A DNA stretch of 64,000 nucleotides from contig DJWE01000005.1 of NCBI GenBank assembly GCA_002441465.1, positions 34,090-98,089 of the forward strand, in the 5' to 3' direction. This document shows positions 1 through 8,096 of this stretch, one piece after another. A program made the position numbers and the translations under genes. The notes under the pieces were generated by a model. It worked only from the letters and a program-made list of their open reading frames with translations. It did no database searches and had not been told where the DNA came from. Position 1 is the stretch's first letter. Every line of letters begins with the position of its first letter. This DNA is from Propionibacteriaceae bacterium UBA6238 (GTDB lineage Bacteria > Actinomycetota > Actinomycetes > Propionibacteriales > Propionibacteriaceae).

Positions 1-636
1 ATGGGCAACTACGTGTTCACCCGCAAGGCGTTCGTGGAGGCGCTCAACGACGATGCGGCGAGCGCGGATTCTCGTCACGACATGGGCGGCAACATCGTTC
101 CGGACTTCGTCTCCCAGGGCGCGGCCCAGGTCTACGACTTCACCGACAACAATGTGCCCGGGTCGACCGCGAAGGATCGGAACTACTGGCGCGACGTCGG
201 CACTATCGAGGCGTATCACGCGGCGCACATGGACCTGGTCTCCGTCGAACCGGACTTCAGCCTGTACAACCGGAAGTGGCCGATCTGGACCTCCCAGGCT
301 CAGCTGCCGGGCGCGAAGTTCACGCTCCGGGGCACCGCAGAGGACTCGATCGTCGGTGCCGGTTGCATCATCTCCGGTGGCGATGTCGACCGTTCGGTGC
401 TCTCCCCGAACGTCATGATCGACAAGTGGGCCAAGATCGAGGAGTCGGTGATCTTCTCCGGGTGCCGGATCGGCCGCAACGCCGTGATCCGTCGAGCGAT
501 CCTGGACAAGAACGTGGTCGTCCCCGATGGCGTGGAGGTCGGCGTGAATGCCGAGCACGACCGGGCTCGCGGCTTCCATGTGGAAGGCGGGATCACTGTG
601 GTGGCGAAGAACGAAGAGGTGCCCGGGAACTGGTGA
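1..636 (+). CDS. glgC: Glucose-1-phosphate adenylyltransferase, C-terminal part (5' end outside window)
   Basis: This enzyme makes ADP-glucose from glucose-1-phosphate and ATP, the committed step of bacterial glycogen synthesis, in the cytosol. The visible 211 codons cover the second half of a protein that is usually about 400 residues. They open at the family's MGNYVF segment, pass the DIGG-like segment NIVPDF and the VGTIEAYHAAHMDL stretch, and end in the left-handed beta-helix (SGGDVDRSVLSPNV, IEESVIFSGCRIGRNAVIRRAILDKNVVVPDG) that forms the allosteric and oligomer domain. The first ATG in the window is almost certainly internal, so the true start lies upstream. A strong hairpin follows the stop codon. 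The family assignment is secure. Confidence 0.93.
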   Translation: MGNYVFTRKAFVEALNDDAASADSRHDMGGNIVPDFVSQGAAQVYDFTDNNVPGSTAKDRNYWRDVGTIEAYHAAHMDLVSVEPDFSLYNRKWPIWTSQAQLPGAKFTLRGTAEDSIVGAGCIISGGDVDRSVLSPNVMIDKWAKIEESVIFSGCRIGRNAVIRRAILDKNVVVPDGVEVGVNAEHDRARGFHVEGGITVVAKNEEVPGNW

Positions 637-642
637 GTTCGA

Positions 643-680
643 ACGAAACGGGCCGCCCACGTCCGGGCGGCCCGTTTCGT
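643..680. terminator. Bidirectional hairpin between convergent glgC and the ArsR-type gene
   Basis: A perfect 16-bp stem with a 6-nt loop: the core arm GAAACGGGCCGCCC pairs with GGGCGGCCCGTTTC. It starts 7 nt after the glgC stop and lies between two convergent genes, so it can serve both. There is no long T run, as is common in actinobacteria. Confidence 0.8.
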
Positions 681-695
681 GTGGGTGGGAACTTC

Positions 696-773
696 CGGGA
701 CAAATCTCACTCGGATCGCTCCTCGGTCGACCGCGAGCGCGCACCTGGACCCGAGCGGGGCAGGAATGTCCCG
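696..773. repeat. Intergenic inverted-end element, copy 1 (GGGACA...TGTCCC)
   Basis: GGGACA at 697-702 faces TGTCCC at 767-772, giving a 76-bp unit. The right arm, read outward-in, is CGGGACATTCCTGCCCC. The unit is one of three similar ones (see 7882-7959 and 12946-13021) with conserved arms and variable middles. It lies between the glgC hairpin and the end of the ArsR-type gene. Confidence 0.55.
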
Positions 774-792
774 AAGGGTCGCAGGCCTCGTG

Positions 793-1380
793 TCAGCTCC
801 GTGGCCGGCCGGGCACCGGGAGGACGTCGGCGTAGACGCGGAATCGCCGAGCCCCGGGTGGGGGCGTGCGGTCTCGCGTGTGGTCGGTCCACCGCTCGAT
901 CACGGCAGTGAGCTCGGCACCCAACTGCTCGGTTTCGGCTTCGCTGAGTTCGATCGTGGTTGCGCTGAGCTGGCCCGGCGCCTCGGCCGCGGGGTCGAAG
1001 TCCTCCATCCAGCTGGTCAGGGCTGCTGCCCGCTCCGCGATGGCCTGCTGGACGATTTCCATGGCCGGAGCCGCCGTGTCGGGATTGGTGAAGAGCGCCA
1101 TCTCGCTGAGTGCGAAGCCGATCGGGCGCCACCAGCGTTCGCGTCCGCCGGAGTGGCGCGGATCGTCTTCGACGAAGCCGTGCCGCTCGAGCTGGCGCAG
1201 GTGATAGCTGGTCTGTCCGCTGCTCTCGCCCAGAGTGCGGGCCAGTTGGCTGGCGGTGGCCGGACCGCGTTGCACGAGTTCGGTGAACAGGGCCATCCGC
1301 AGGGGATGGGCGAACGCCTTCAGAGCCTCGGGGGTGACGGGCGCGCGCCGCCGAGCTGCGTTGGTCTTGCCATCCGGCAT
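793..1380 (-). CDS. ArsR-type winged-helix transcriptional regulator with C-terminal extension
   Basis: A 195-residue DNA-binding protein. The N-terminal third is an ArsR-like winged helix: residues about 15-85 contain FAHPLRMALFTELVQRGPATASQLARTLGES, then SYHLRQLERHGFVEDD and a wing ending in RERWWRP. The remaining 110 residues are helical and acidic and probably sense a ligand or dimerise. I see no metal-binding cysteine pair in the recognition helix, so a metal sensor of the classic ArsR kind is unlikely. The ATG at 1380 was chosen because the DNA upstream is the divergent operator region. The gene faces an MFS exporter 71 bp away and most likely represses it. No inducer can be deduced. 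Confidence 0.85.
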   Translation of the reverse strand: MPDGKTNAARRRAPVTPEALKAFAHPLRMALFTELVQRGPATASQLARTLGESSGQTSYHLRQLERHGFVEDDPRHSGGRERWWRPIGFALSEMALFTNPDTAAPAMEIVQQAIAERAAALTSWMEDFDPAAEAPGQLSATTIELSEAETEQLGAELTAVIERWTDHTRDRTPPPGARRFRVYADVLPVPGRPRS

Positions 1381-1382
1381 AT

Positions 1383-1426
1383 GCAGAGATACCTTTGCAT
1401 AGAAATCTTTGCAGAGGTTTCTCTGC
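1383..1426. promoter_or_regulatory. Operator cluster between ArsR-type gene and MFS exporter
   Basis: The 71-bp divergent gap carries GCAGAGA (1383-1389) and its inverse TCTCTGC (1420-1426). Between them are two direct copies of CTTTGCA (1393-1399 and 1407-1413) 14 bp apart. Repeats packed between divergent starts are what an autoregulated ArsR-type repressor would bind. This is inference from position and symmetry. Confidence 0.55.
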
Positions 1427-1451
1427 GGTCCCAGCATAGAAGGACGACGCG

Positions 1452-2726
1452 ATGTCCGCAGCTCTCCCGGCCCAGGTGTCGGCTCCGAATCGGCACCGGG
1501 GACGCCTGGGTCGCCCGTTCGCGGCGCAGCTGACGTCCACGGGCCTGGCCAACCTCGCCGATGGGATCCTCGGCACCCTCGCACCGCTGATCGCGTTGTC
1601 CCTGACCGGATCGCCGACGCAGATCTCCTTGCTCTCGGCAGCGACCTGGCTGCCCTGGCTCCTGCTCGGGCTGGCAGCCGGGGTGGTGATCGACCGGGTC
1701 GACCGGCGCCGGATCCAGGTCATCGCGCTGGCCGCTCGCTCGCTCGTCCTTGCCGTCGGAGCCTGGCTCGGCGCGTCCGGCGGCCTGAGCATGCTCTGGC
1801 TCGTGCTGTTGGTGCTCGCCTACGGCGTGACCGAGGTGTTCGCCGACCTCGGTGCGACCTCGATCGTGCCCGATCTGGTGCCCACCGAGCGGTTGTCGGC
1901 GGCGAACGGACGGGTGATCGGCGTCCAGCAGGTGACCAACAGCTTCCTGGGTGCGCCGCTTGCCGGGGTGCTGGTCGTGCTCGGCGCCGGGGTTGGATTC
2001 GGGGTCTCCGCCGCGCTCGGCGCTCTGGCCGCGCTGGTTCTGGCCGTGGGGTTGCGAGGGAACTTCCGCAAGGCGCACGACGAAGCCGACGGTCATCGAC
2101 CGGACGCGCTGACCGAACTGCGCGTCGGCCTGAAGTTCCTGTTCAGCCATCCGGTGATGCGGCCGCTGGTGATCGCGTCGAGCGTGCTGAACTTCGCCAT
2201 GACCGGCTACTTCGCCGTGTTCGTGCTCTGGTCGGTCGGGCCGGACTCCGCCCTCGGCCTGACCGAGTCCCAGTATCCGCTGCTGATGCTCGGTTTCGCC
2301 GGTGGTGCCGTGCTCGGCTCGCTCCTGGCCGAGCGGATCCAGCGGTGGCTCGGCGAGATCGTCGCGGTGAGCGTCTCCCTCGTGGTCAGCGTCGTCCTGC
2401 TCCTGGTGCCCGTGCTGTGGCCCGATCCCTGGGCGGTCGCGGTCGCGTTGGCCATGGTTGGAGTAGCCAACACCATCGGCAACGTGATCGCGCAATCGTG
2501 GCGGCAACGCCTGGTCCCGGGCCGGCTGCTGGGCCGAGTCGGCGGGGCCAGCCGGACGCTCGGCTTCGGGCTGATGCCGCTCGGCGCGCTCACCGGGGGC
2601 GTGGTCGCCGAGCGGGCCGGGCTGGCGGTGACCTTCGTCGGAGCGGTCGTGCTGTCGCTGGCGGCCTGCGTCTACCTGATCGTCGCGGTGCGGCCGAGCA
2701 GGATCGATGCCGGAATCAGTTCTTGA
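1452..2726 (+). CDS. MFS transporter, DHA3-like drug/metabolite exporter
   Basis: A 424-residue inner-membrane carrier with about 12 hydrophobic segments and the MFS loop-2-3 signature in the form GLAAGVVIDRVDRRRIQ (residues about 75-92). A second-half copy reads FAGGAVLGSLLAERIQRWLG. It resembles the MFS_3/enterobactin-exporter-like group that pumps small molecules out using the proton gradient. A ribosome site AAGGA lies 8 nt before the ATG. It is divergent from the ArsR-type regulator, which probably controls it. Its last 11 bp overlap the end of the convergent O-methyltransferase gene. The substrate is unknown. Confidence 0.87.
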   Translation: MSAALPAQVSAPNRHRGRLGRPFAAQLTSTGLANLADGILGTLAPLIALSLTGSPTQISLLSAATWLPWLLLGLAAGVVIDRVDRRRIQVIALAARSLVLAVGAWLGASGGLSMLWLVLLVLAYGVTEVFADLGATSIVPDLVPTERLSAANGRVIGVQQVTNSFLGAPLAGVLVVLGAGVGFGVSAALGALAALVLAVGLRGNFRKAHDEADGHRPDALTELRVGLKFLFSHPVMRPLVIASSVLNFAMTGYFAVFVLWSVGPDSALGLTESQYPLLMLGFAGGAVLGSLLAERIQRWLGEIVAVSVSLVVSVVLLLVPVLWPDPWAVAVALAMVGVANTIGNVIAQSWRQRLVPGRLLGRVGGASRTLGFGLMPLGALTGGVVAERAGLAVTFVGAVVLSLAACVYLIVAVRPSRIDAGISS

Positions 2727-3369
2727 CCGCTACGAGCAGGCCGTCGCCGATCGGCAGCAGCGCCGGGGTGAACGACTCCTCGGCGAGCACGGCCTCGAGC
2801 GCCTCGCGGATGATCAGTGGTTCGTCGTCGTCGTTGCGCTCGTCGGCGACCAGGTCCCGCCACAGTGCGTGGTGCAGCACCAGCAGCCCGCCCGAGCGCA
2901 GCAGGCCCTGGGCCTGGGCGACGTACTCCACGTACTCCAGCGGATCGCCGTCGATGTAGACGACGTCGTAGGCGCCGTCGGTGAGCTTGGGCAGCACGCT
3001 CAACGCCTGCCCGGCGATCAGTCGCACCCTGCGGCTGGGAATCCCCTGGGCAGTCAGCACCTCCCGCGCAGCCAGGTGGTGCTCAGCCTCCGCGTCGATG
3101 CTGGTCAGCACCCCGTCGGGAGCCATGCCGGCGAGCAGGGCCAGCGCCGATACGCCCGTCCCGGTGCCGATCTCGGCCACGGCTCGGGCGTTGACGACCC
3201 TGGTGAGCAGCGTGAGCGTGGCCGCGACGCCGGTGCTGATGCATTCCACTCCGAGTTCGTCGGCGCGTCGTCGAGCAGCCTCGGCACCCTCCGATTCCGC
3301 GACGAAAGCTTCCGCGTAGGCAAGGGTGGCCGCGAAGGCCGCGCGGGTGGAGTTCTTCGGTGCAGTCAC
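2716..3369 (-). CDS. Class I SAM-dependent O-methyltransferase (catechol-O-methyltransferase-like)
   Basis: A 217-residue cytosolic enzyme of the methyltransferase 24 / COMT-like family. The SAM-binding motif I is VAEIGTGTGVSALALLAG (residues about 63-80), followed by the acidic SIDAEAE that binds the ribose and by YDVVYIDGDPLEYVEYV with the metal/acceptor-region aspartates. Length matches the family. Start is GTG at 3369: a -10 box TAGGCT ends 6 nt upstream, so the mRNA is probably leaderless. The actinobacterial relatives are conserved but their acceptor is usually not known, and I cannot name it here. Confidence 0.85.
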   Translation of the reverse strand: MTAPKNSTRAAFAATLAYAEAFVAESEGAEAARRRADELGVECISTGVAATLTLLTRVVNARAVAEIGTGTGVSALALLAGMAPDGVLTSIDAEAEHHLAAREVLTAQGIPSRRVRLIAGQALSVLPKLTDGAYDVVYIDGDPLEYVEYVAQAQGLLRSGGLLVLHHALWRDLVADERNDDDEPLIIREALEAVLAEESFTPALLPIGDGLLVAVKN

Positions 3370-3492
3370 GCGCTCAGCCTAGCGAGCGGACCCTGCGCCC
3401 ACAGAGCCCGAACCGAAGCGAGGGGAGGAGTCTCGAGAAGGGGGTGAGACGGTGGCCCGTTGCCGGCGACCACGACGGCTTAGGCTTAGCCC

Positions 3493-4374
3493 ATGACATC
3501 GCTGCCTTTCGGTCGAGTTCAGACGGCAATGGTCACTCCGTTCGCTCCGGACGGGTCACTGAATCTGGCAGAGGCGAAGCGTCTGGCTGCCTACCTGGTC
3601 GACGAACAGGGCAACGACGCCTTGGTCGTGAACGGCACGACAGGGGAATCCCCGACCACGACGGACGCCGAGAAGCTCGCCCTGCTGGAGGCCGTGCTGG
3701 CCGAGGTCGGCGACCGGGCGAAGATCGTTGCCGGCGTCGGCACCTTCGACACCCACCACACGATCGAGTTGGCGAAGCAGGCCGAGCAGGCCGGCGTCCA
3801 CGGTCTGCTGGTGGTGACGCCGTACTACAGCCGGCCGCCGCAGGATGCACTGGCCGACCATTTCGTCACGGTCGCGGACGCCACCGGCTTGCCGATCATG
3901 ATCTACGACATCCCGCACCGGTCCGGGATTCCGGTCGAGACGGCCACCTTGATCCAGGTCGCGGCGCACCCGAACATCGTCGCCGTGAAGGACGCCAAGG
4001 GGCAGCCGGTGGCGTCGGCCCAGGTGATGGCGGCCACCGACCTTGCCTACTACTCCGGCGACGACGCGATGACCCTTCCTCTGCTCGCAGTGGGAGGTGT
4101 CGGCGTCGTCGGCACCTCCACTCATTTCACCGGCCGGCGTACCAGGGAGATGATCGATGCGTACCTGGCCGGTGAGGTCGCCCGCGCAATCGTGCTGAAC
4201 GCCGCGTTGCTGCCGGTCTACCTCGGGGTGTTCGCCACGCAGGGCTGCTTGCTGGTCAAGGCAGGGCTGGCGGCCCGGGGTTTCACGCCGGGCCCGGTGC
4301 GCAAGCCGCTGCTGGACGCGACCCCTGAGCAGGCCGCCGCCTTCACCGCGATCTTGACCGCCTCGGGGCTGTGA
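3493..4374 (+). CDS. dapA: 4-hydroxy-tetrahydrodipicolinate synthase
   Basis: DapA condenses pyruvate with aspartate semialdehyde, the first step of the diaminopimelate/lysine branch. The 293-residue protein is a full-length TIM barrel of the N-acetylneuraminate lyase superfamily. Visible hallmarks are NGTTGESPTTTDAEK (residues about 45-60), VTPYYSRPPQDAL, the catalytic-tyrosine region IYDIPHRSGIPV and the Schiff-base lysine in NIVAVKDAKG (about 165). A -10 box TAGGCT (3481-3486) lies 6 nt before the ATG and there is no Shine-Dalgarno, so a leaderless mRNA is likely. TatB follows 20 bp downstream but has its own -10 box. Confidence 0.94.
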   Translation: MTSLPFGRVQTAMVTPFAPDGSLNLAEAKRLAAYLVDEQGNDALVVNGTTGESPTTTDAEKLALLEAVLAEVGDRAKIVAGVGTFDTHHTIELAKQAEQAGVHGLLVVTPYYSRPPQDALADHFVTVADATGLPIMIYDIPHRSGIPVETATLIQVAAHPNIVAVKDAKGQPVASAQVMAATDLAYYSGDDAMTLPLLAVGGVGVVGTSTHFTGRRTREMIDAYLAGEVARAIVLNAALLPVYLGVFATQGCLLVKAGLAARGFTPGPVRKPLLDATPEQAAAFTAILTASGL

Positions 4375-4394
4375 ACCAGAGATAGCCTTTCTCC

Positions 4395-4802
4395 GTGCTC
4401 AACTTCGACTGGACCGAGATCCTGGTCCTGGCCGTGCTGGCCGTGATCATCTTCGGTCCGGAGAAGTTGCCCGAGCTCGCGCGCAAGACGGCCCGGGTCC
4501 TGAACTACCTGCGCAACATCGCCAACGACGCCCAGGGCAAGCTCCGCGAAGAACTCGGGCCGGAGTTCGCCGATCTCGAACTGACCAACCCCAAGGCCAT
4601 GGTCACCAAGCACCTGCTGGAGCCGGTCCAGGCCGAACTCGATCCGGTGAAGTCCGAGCTGGCCCCGCTGCGCTCGGGCCTTGACCCGGTGCGCGCCGAA
4701 CTGGAGACGGTCTCCCCGGGCGCACGACCGGTCGCCGAGCCCGGCTCGATCCCGGAACCGGTCGCGGTGGCGTCGCTGGCCTGGGACACCGAGGCGACCT
4801 GA
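4395..4802 (+). CDS. tatB: Sec-independent protein translocase component TatB
   Basis: A 135-residue membrane protein of the twin-arginine translocation pathway, which exports folded proteins. It has the TatA/B layout: a short N-terminal segment, one transmembrane helix (EILVLAVLAVIIFGPEKLP, with the conserved FGPEKLPEL hinge), an amphipathic helix (ARKTARVLNYLRNIANDAQGKLREELG) and a polar tail. A longer amphipathic region and tail favour TatB over TatA. GTG start at 4395 sits 6 nt after a -10 box TAGCCT (4383-4388), so it is probably leaderless. The tail has near-repeats of EL-DPVK/R-ELA. Confidence 0.87.
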   Translation: MLNFDWTEILVLAVLAVIIFGPEKLPELARKTARVLNYLRNIANDAQGKLREELGPEFADLELTNPKAMVTKHLLEPVQAELDPVKSELAPLRSGLDPVRAELETVSPGARPVAEPGSIPEPVAVASLAWDTEAT

Positions 4803-4848
4803 TCCCGGCGCGTAGGTTCGAGCACTCCGACGCGGTAACCTGCCGAAC

Positions 4849-6114
4849 GTGACCTCGGCTTCGTCGGTCTTCGTCTCGAGGATCAAGGGATTGCCCATGC
4901 TCGACCCCAACGGCGAGCGCGTGGGCAAGGTTCGCGACGTCGTGATTCAGAACCGGCCAGGGAGCCGTCCGCCGCGGGTGAAAGGGCTCGTGGTCGAGCT
5001 CTTCGCGAACCGCCGGATCTTCTTCCCCATGGCGCGGGTGCGCACGATCGACACCAACCAGGTGATCATCTCCGGGCTGGTGAACACGGTTCGCTTCCAG
5101 GTTCGCGAGCGCGAGACGCTGGTCGTGGACGACTTGTTCGACCGGACGGTGCACCGGGTCGGTGCGAGCATGCCGGAGACGATCTACGACGTCGCCATCG
5201 TGCCCCGGCGCGGCCACGAGTGGGAGTTGTCGGAGGTGGCGCTGCGGGCGAGCACCAGGCGTCCTTTCCAGCGCGGGCACGTGACCATCGTCGAGTGGTC
5301 GGAGGTGCCGGACTTCATCGAAACGCTCGCCCCGAGGGACGCCGAGCAGCAGGCCGCCCGGCTGGCCGAGCTGAAGGCGGCCGACGTGGCGCGCGAACTG
5401 CACGACATGGATCCGCTGCTACGGACGGCCGTGATCGCGGCGATGGAGGATGAACGGCTGGCCGAGGCGCTGGAGGAGCTGCCGGAGGACGAGCAGGTCG
5501 ACGTGATCGCCTCGCTCGACACCGATCGGGCCGCCGACGTCCTCGAAGAGATGGACCCTGACGATGCTGCGGACCTGATCGCCGAACTGGACTCCGAGCT
5601 GGCCGAGACCTTGCTGGGCCGGATGGAGCCCGAAGAGGCCAAGGACGTCCGTACGCTGCTGGGCTACGACGCGGCCACCGCCGGCGGCTTGATGAATCCC
5701 GAGCCGGTCGTGCTCGGTATCGACGCCACCGTGGCCGACGCGCTGGCCGCCGTCCGCAATCCCGACATCACCCCGGCGATGGCCGCGCTCGCGTTCGTCT
5801 GCCGTCCGCCGCTGGACACTCCCACCGGACGCTACCTGGGCGCGGTGCACATCCAGCGATTGCTGCGTGAGCCGCCCTCGGAGCTGGTCGCCGGGCTGAT
5901 CGACCCCGACATCGCGCCGCTGACGCCGCAGAGCAACATCGCGCAGGTGAGCCGTTACTTCGCCACCTACGACATGGTCTGCGCGCCGGTGGTGAACGCC
6001 AACCTGCGGCTCTTGGGCGCGGTGACCGTGGACGACGTGCTCGACCACATCCTGCCCAACGACTGGCGCGGGGTTCAGCTCGACCGGCTCGACGCGGAGG
6101 TGAACGATGGCTAG
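4849..6114 (+). CDS. Cytosolic MgtE-N / CBS protein with N-terminal PRC-barrel-like domain, no channel domain
   Basis: A 421-residue soluble protein. Residues about 10-150 look like a PRC-barrel pair (GLPMLDPNGERVGKVRDVVI...). Residues about 170-270 are the superhelical MgtE N domain with its repeated DPLLRTAVIAAM/ELPEDEQVDVIASLD/MDPDDAADLIAEL/MEPEEAKDVRTLL pattern. Two CBS motifs follow (about 285-410). The five-helix membrane channel of true MgtE is absent, so it cannot itself carry Mg2+; a regulatory or sensor role is inferred. GTG start at 4849 follows a -10 box TAACCT by 7 nt. The next gene, a DUF1003 membrane protein, overlaps its end by 8 bp, and the two probably act together. Confidence 0.85.
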   Translation: MTSASSVFVSRIKGLPMLDPNGERVGKVRDVVIQNRPGSRPPRVKGLVVELFANRRIFFPMARVRTIDTNQVIISGLVNTVRFQVRERETLVVDDLFDRTVHRVGASMPETIYDVAIVPRRGHEWELSEVALRASTRRPFQRGHVTIVEWSEVPDFIETLAPRDAEQQAARLAELKAADVARELHDMDPLLRTAVIAAMEDERLAEALEELPEDEQVDVIASLDTDRAADVLEEMDPDDAADLIAELDSELAETLLGRMEPEEAKDVRTLLGYDAATAGGLMNPEPVVLGIDATVADALAAVRNPDITPAMAALAFVCRPPLDTPTGRYLGAVHIQRLLREPPSELVAGLIDPDIAPLTPQSNIAQVSRYFATYDMVCAPVVNANLRLLGAVTVDDVLDHILPNDWRGVQLDRLDAEVNDG

Positions 6115-6601
6115 GCAGGACGGCCTGGACACCCCCGGGCGCCGGAGCAGGCTGATGCCGCGAGTCCGGCTGCCCAACGACGCCTTCGGCACCTTCGCCG
6201 AGTCGGCGGCCCGGTTCATGGGCACCGGCACGTTCATCGTGTGGATGACCGTGTTCGTGTTGCTTTGGATCGCGGCGAACACGGTCATGTTCGTCCAGCA
6301 CTGGGATCCATACCCGTTCATCCTGCTCAATCTGTTCTTCTCGACCCAGGCGTCCTATGCGGCCCCGTTGATCCTGCTGGCGCAGAACCGGCAGGAGGCT
6401 CGTGATCGGGTCAGCCTCGAGCACGACCGGCAGGTCGCCGCGCAGTCCCGCGCCGACATGGACTTCCTGGCCCGCGAGATCGCGTCCCTGCGGATGCGGA
6501 TGAACGATGTGGCGACCCGAGATTTCATTCGCTCGGAGCTGCGCGACCTGCTCGACGAGTTGGGTCGCGAGCCGGAGGACCCCAAGACGAGGGTTGGATA
6601 G
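6107..6601 (+). CDS. DUF1003 family membrane protein
   Basis: A 164-residue protein of the DUF1003 family. Two membrane segments are clear (FIVWMTVFVLLWIAANTVMF and PFILLNLFFSTQASYAAPLILLA, residues about 44-100), followed by the family motif AAPLILLAQNRQEARDR and a charged, probably coiled-coil tail. The family's molecular function is not established. Its start lies inside the end of the MgtE-N/CBS gene (8-bp overlap), which implies co-translation. The pairing is frequent in actinobacteria and suggests a role in divalent-cation homeostasis, which is inference. Confidence 0.87.
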   Translation: MARQDGLDTPGRRSRLMPRVRLPNDAFGTFAESAARFMGTGTFIVWMTVFVLLWIAANTVMFVQHWDPYPFILLNLFFSTQASYAAPLILLAQNRQEARDRVSLEHDRQVAAQSRADMDFLAREIASLRMRMNDVATRDFIRSELRDLLDELGREPEDPKTRVG

Positions 6602-6671
6602 GGCCGCACACCCCGTCCGGTATTCCGATCCTGGTTTGGGCACGGGTGCGCACCGAACTAATGTTGCGCTC

Positions 6672-7820
6672 ATGTCTGACCTGGTCACTGCCGTCCGCAC
6701 CGCTCTCTCCGGAGTCATCGACCCCGAGATCCATCGCCCGATCACCGAACTCGGCATGGTCGAGTCCGTGGACGTGGACGACGCAGGCGTCGCGTCGGTC
6801 TCGGTGCTGCTCACCATCGCCGGCTGCCCGTTGTCGAACACGATCGAGGCCGACGTCACCAACGCCGTCTCGGGTGTCGAGGGCATCACCGGAGTGCAGG
6901 TGAGCCTCGGAGCGATGAGCGAGGAGCAGCGCGCCGAACTGAAGAAGCAGCTTCGTGGCGGACGCGAGGAGCGCGACATCCCGTTCGCCAAGCCCGACTC
7001 GCTGACCCAGGTCCTGCTAGTCGCCTCCGGCAAGGGCGGCGTCGGGAAGAGTTCGGTGACCGTGAACCTCGCCATGGCGCTGGCTGCGCGGGGCAAGAGC
7101 GTCGGTGTGCTGGACGCGGACATCTACGGACACTCGATCCCGCAGATGCTCGGCCTGATGGATGCCATGCCGACGTCGGTGGACGGGATGATCATGCCGG
7201 TGCCGACGATGGGCCTGCGGGTGATCTCCATCGGCATGTTGAAGGAGAGCCGCGACCAGGTGATCGCGTGGCGCGGGCCGATCCTCGACCGGGCGCTGCA
7301 GCAGTTCCTCGCCGACGTCTACTGGGGTGACTTGGACTACCTGGTCGTCGACCTGCCGCCGGGCACCGGCGACGTCGCACTGTCGTTGGGCCAGAAGCTA
7401 CCGAACGCCGAGGTGATCGTGGTCACGACGCCGCAACAGGCGTCCGCTGAAGTGGCCGAGCGCGCCGGAACGATGGCCTCGATGCTCGACCAGAAGGTGA
7501 TCGGCGTGATCGAGAACATGGCCTATCTGACCGCGACCTGCCCGCACTGCGGGGAGGACCACCGCGTCGACGTGTTCGGCACCGGGGGTGGGGCCGAGGT
7601 CGCCGGCACGCTGAGCGCACGGCTCGGGTACGAGGTTCCGCTGCTGGCCGAGGTGCCGATGGATCCCGCCCTCGCCGCGGGTGGTGACCTCGGTGTCCCG
7701 CTGGTCGCCACGGCGCCGGAGCGTCCCGCGGCGGCGTCCCTGATGGCCCTCGCGGAGCGACTGGCCTCGCGCAAGCGCAACCTCGCCGGACTCAAGTTGG
7801 GCGTGACCCCGGTCGGCTGA
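6672..7820 (+). CDS. mrp: Mrp/NBP35-type iron-sulfur carrier P-loop ATPase
   Basis: A 382-residue cytosolic ATPase that binds and transfers Fe-S clusters in related proteins (ApbC/Mrp/Ind1). The N-terminal 90 residues are a MIP18/DUF59-type domain (IDPEIHRPITELGMVESV, TIAGCPLSNTIEADV). The C-terminal part has the deviant Walker A SGKGGVGKSSVTVNLAMALA, the VLDADIYGHSIPQML segment and the LVVDLPPGTGDVALSL motif. The cluster-ligand motif is ENMAYLTATCPHCGE with the CPHC pair. Start ATG at 6672 is supported by a -10 box TAATGT 7 nt upstream (leaderless). It is separated from the DUF1003 gene by 70 bp and has its own promoter. Confidence 0.92.
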   Translation: MSDLVTAVRTALSGVIDPEIHRPITELGMVESVDVDDAGVASVSVLLTIAGCPLSNTIEADVTNAVSGVEGITGVQVSLGAMSEEQRAELKKQLRGGREERDIPFAKPDSLTQVLLVASGKGGVGKSSVTVNLAMALAARGKSVGVLDADIYGHSIPQMLGLMDAMPTSVDGMIMPVPTMGLRVISIGMLKESRDQVIAWRGPILDRALQQFLADVYWGDLDYLVVDLPPGTGDVALSLGQKLPNAEVIVVTTPQQASAEVAERAGTMASMLDQKVIGVIENMAYLTATCPHCGEDHRVDVFGTGGGAEVAGTLSARLGYEVPLLAEVPMDPALAAGGDLGVPLVATAPERPAAASLMALAERLASRKRNLAGLKLGVTPVG

Positions 7821-7881
7821 GCACAGCGTGTCGAGTGGCCCCGGCAGGACGGGGCGGCGCGGGCCTGCTTGCCCGCGGAAG

Positions 7882-7959
7882 CGGGACAAAACCGACACGC
7901 GAGGGCTCCGGGTTCGCCGGACGGTGTCCGAACGGGCCGGTCGCGGCAGTTCTGTCCCG
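7882..7959. repeat. Intergenic inverted-end element, copy 2 (GGGACA...TGTCCC)
   Basis: GGGACA at 7883-7888 and TGTCCC at 7953-7958 bound another 76-bp unit in the 276-bp gap between mrp and the CitE-like gene. The right arm GCGGCAGTTCTGTCCCG differs at only two of 17 positions from that of copy 3. The short reading frames that cross this gap on both strands have no family features, and I call no gene in it. Confidence 0.6.
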
Positions 7960-8096
7960 TTTTCGAGCGACCCGCTCGAGCGAGTTCTGGCCCCGACCTC
8001 GCGCCGTCACGAGCGGCCGTGGGCTGAGCGGGTCTCATCCGATTCGCACAGGTGACGCATAGCCGGACCGTCGGCGCCCTGCAATAGGCTGGAGTG

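Noticed and set aside
7828..8062. Short frames between mrp and the CitE-like gene
   Set aside because: Three overlapping frames on both strands with Arg/Pro-rich content, covering repeat copy 2; none has a start signal.
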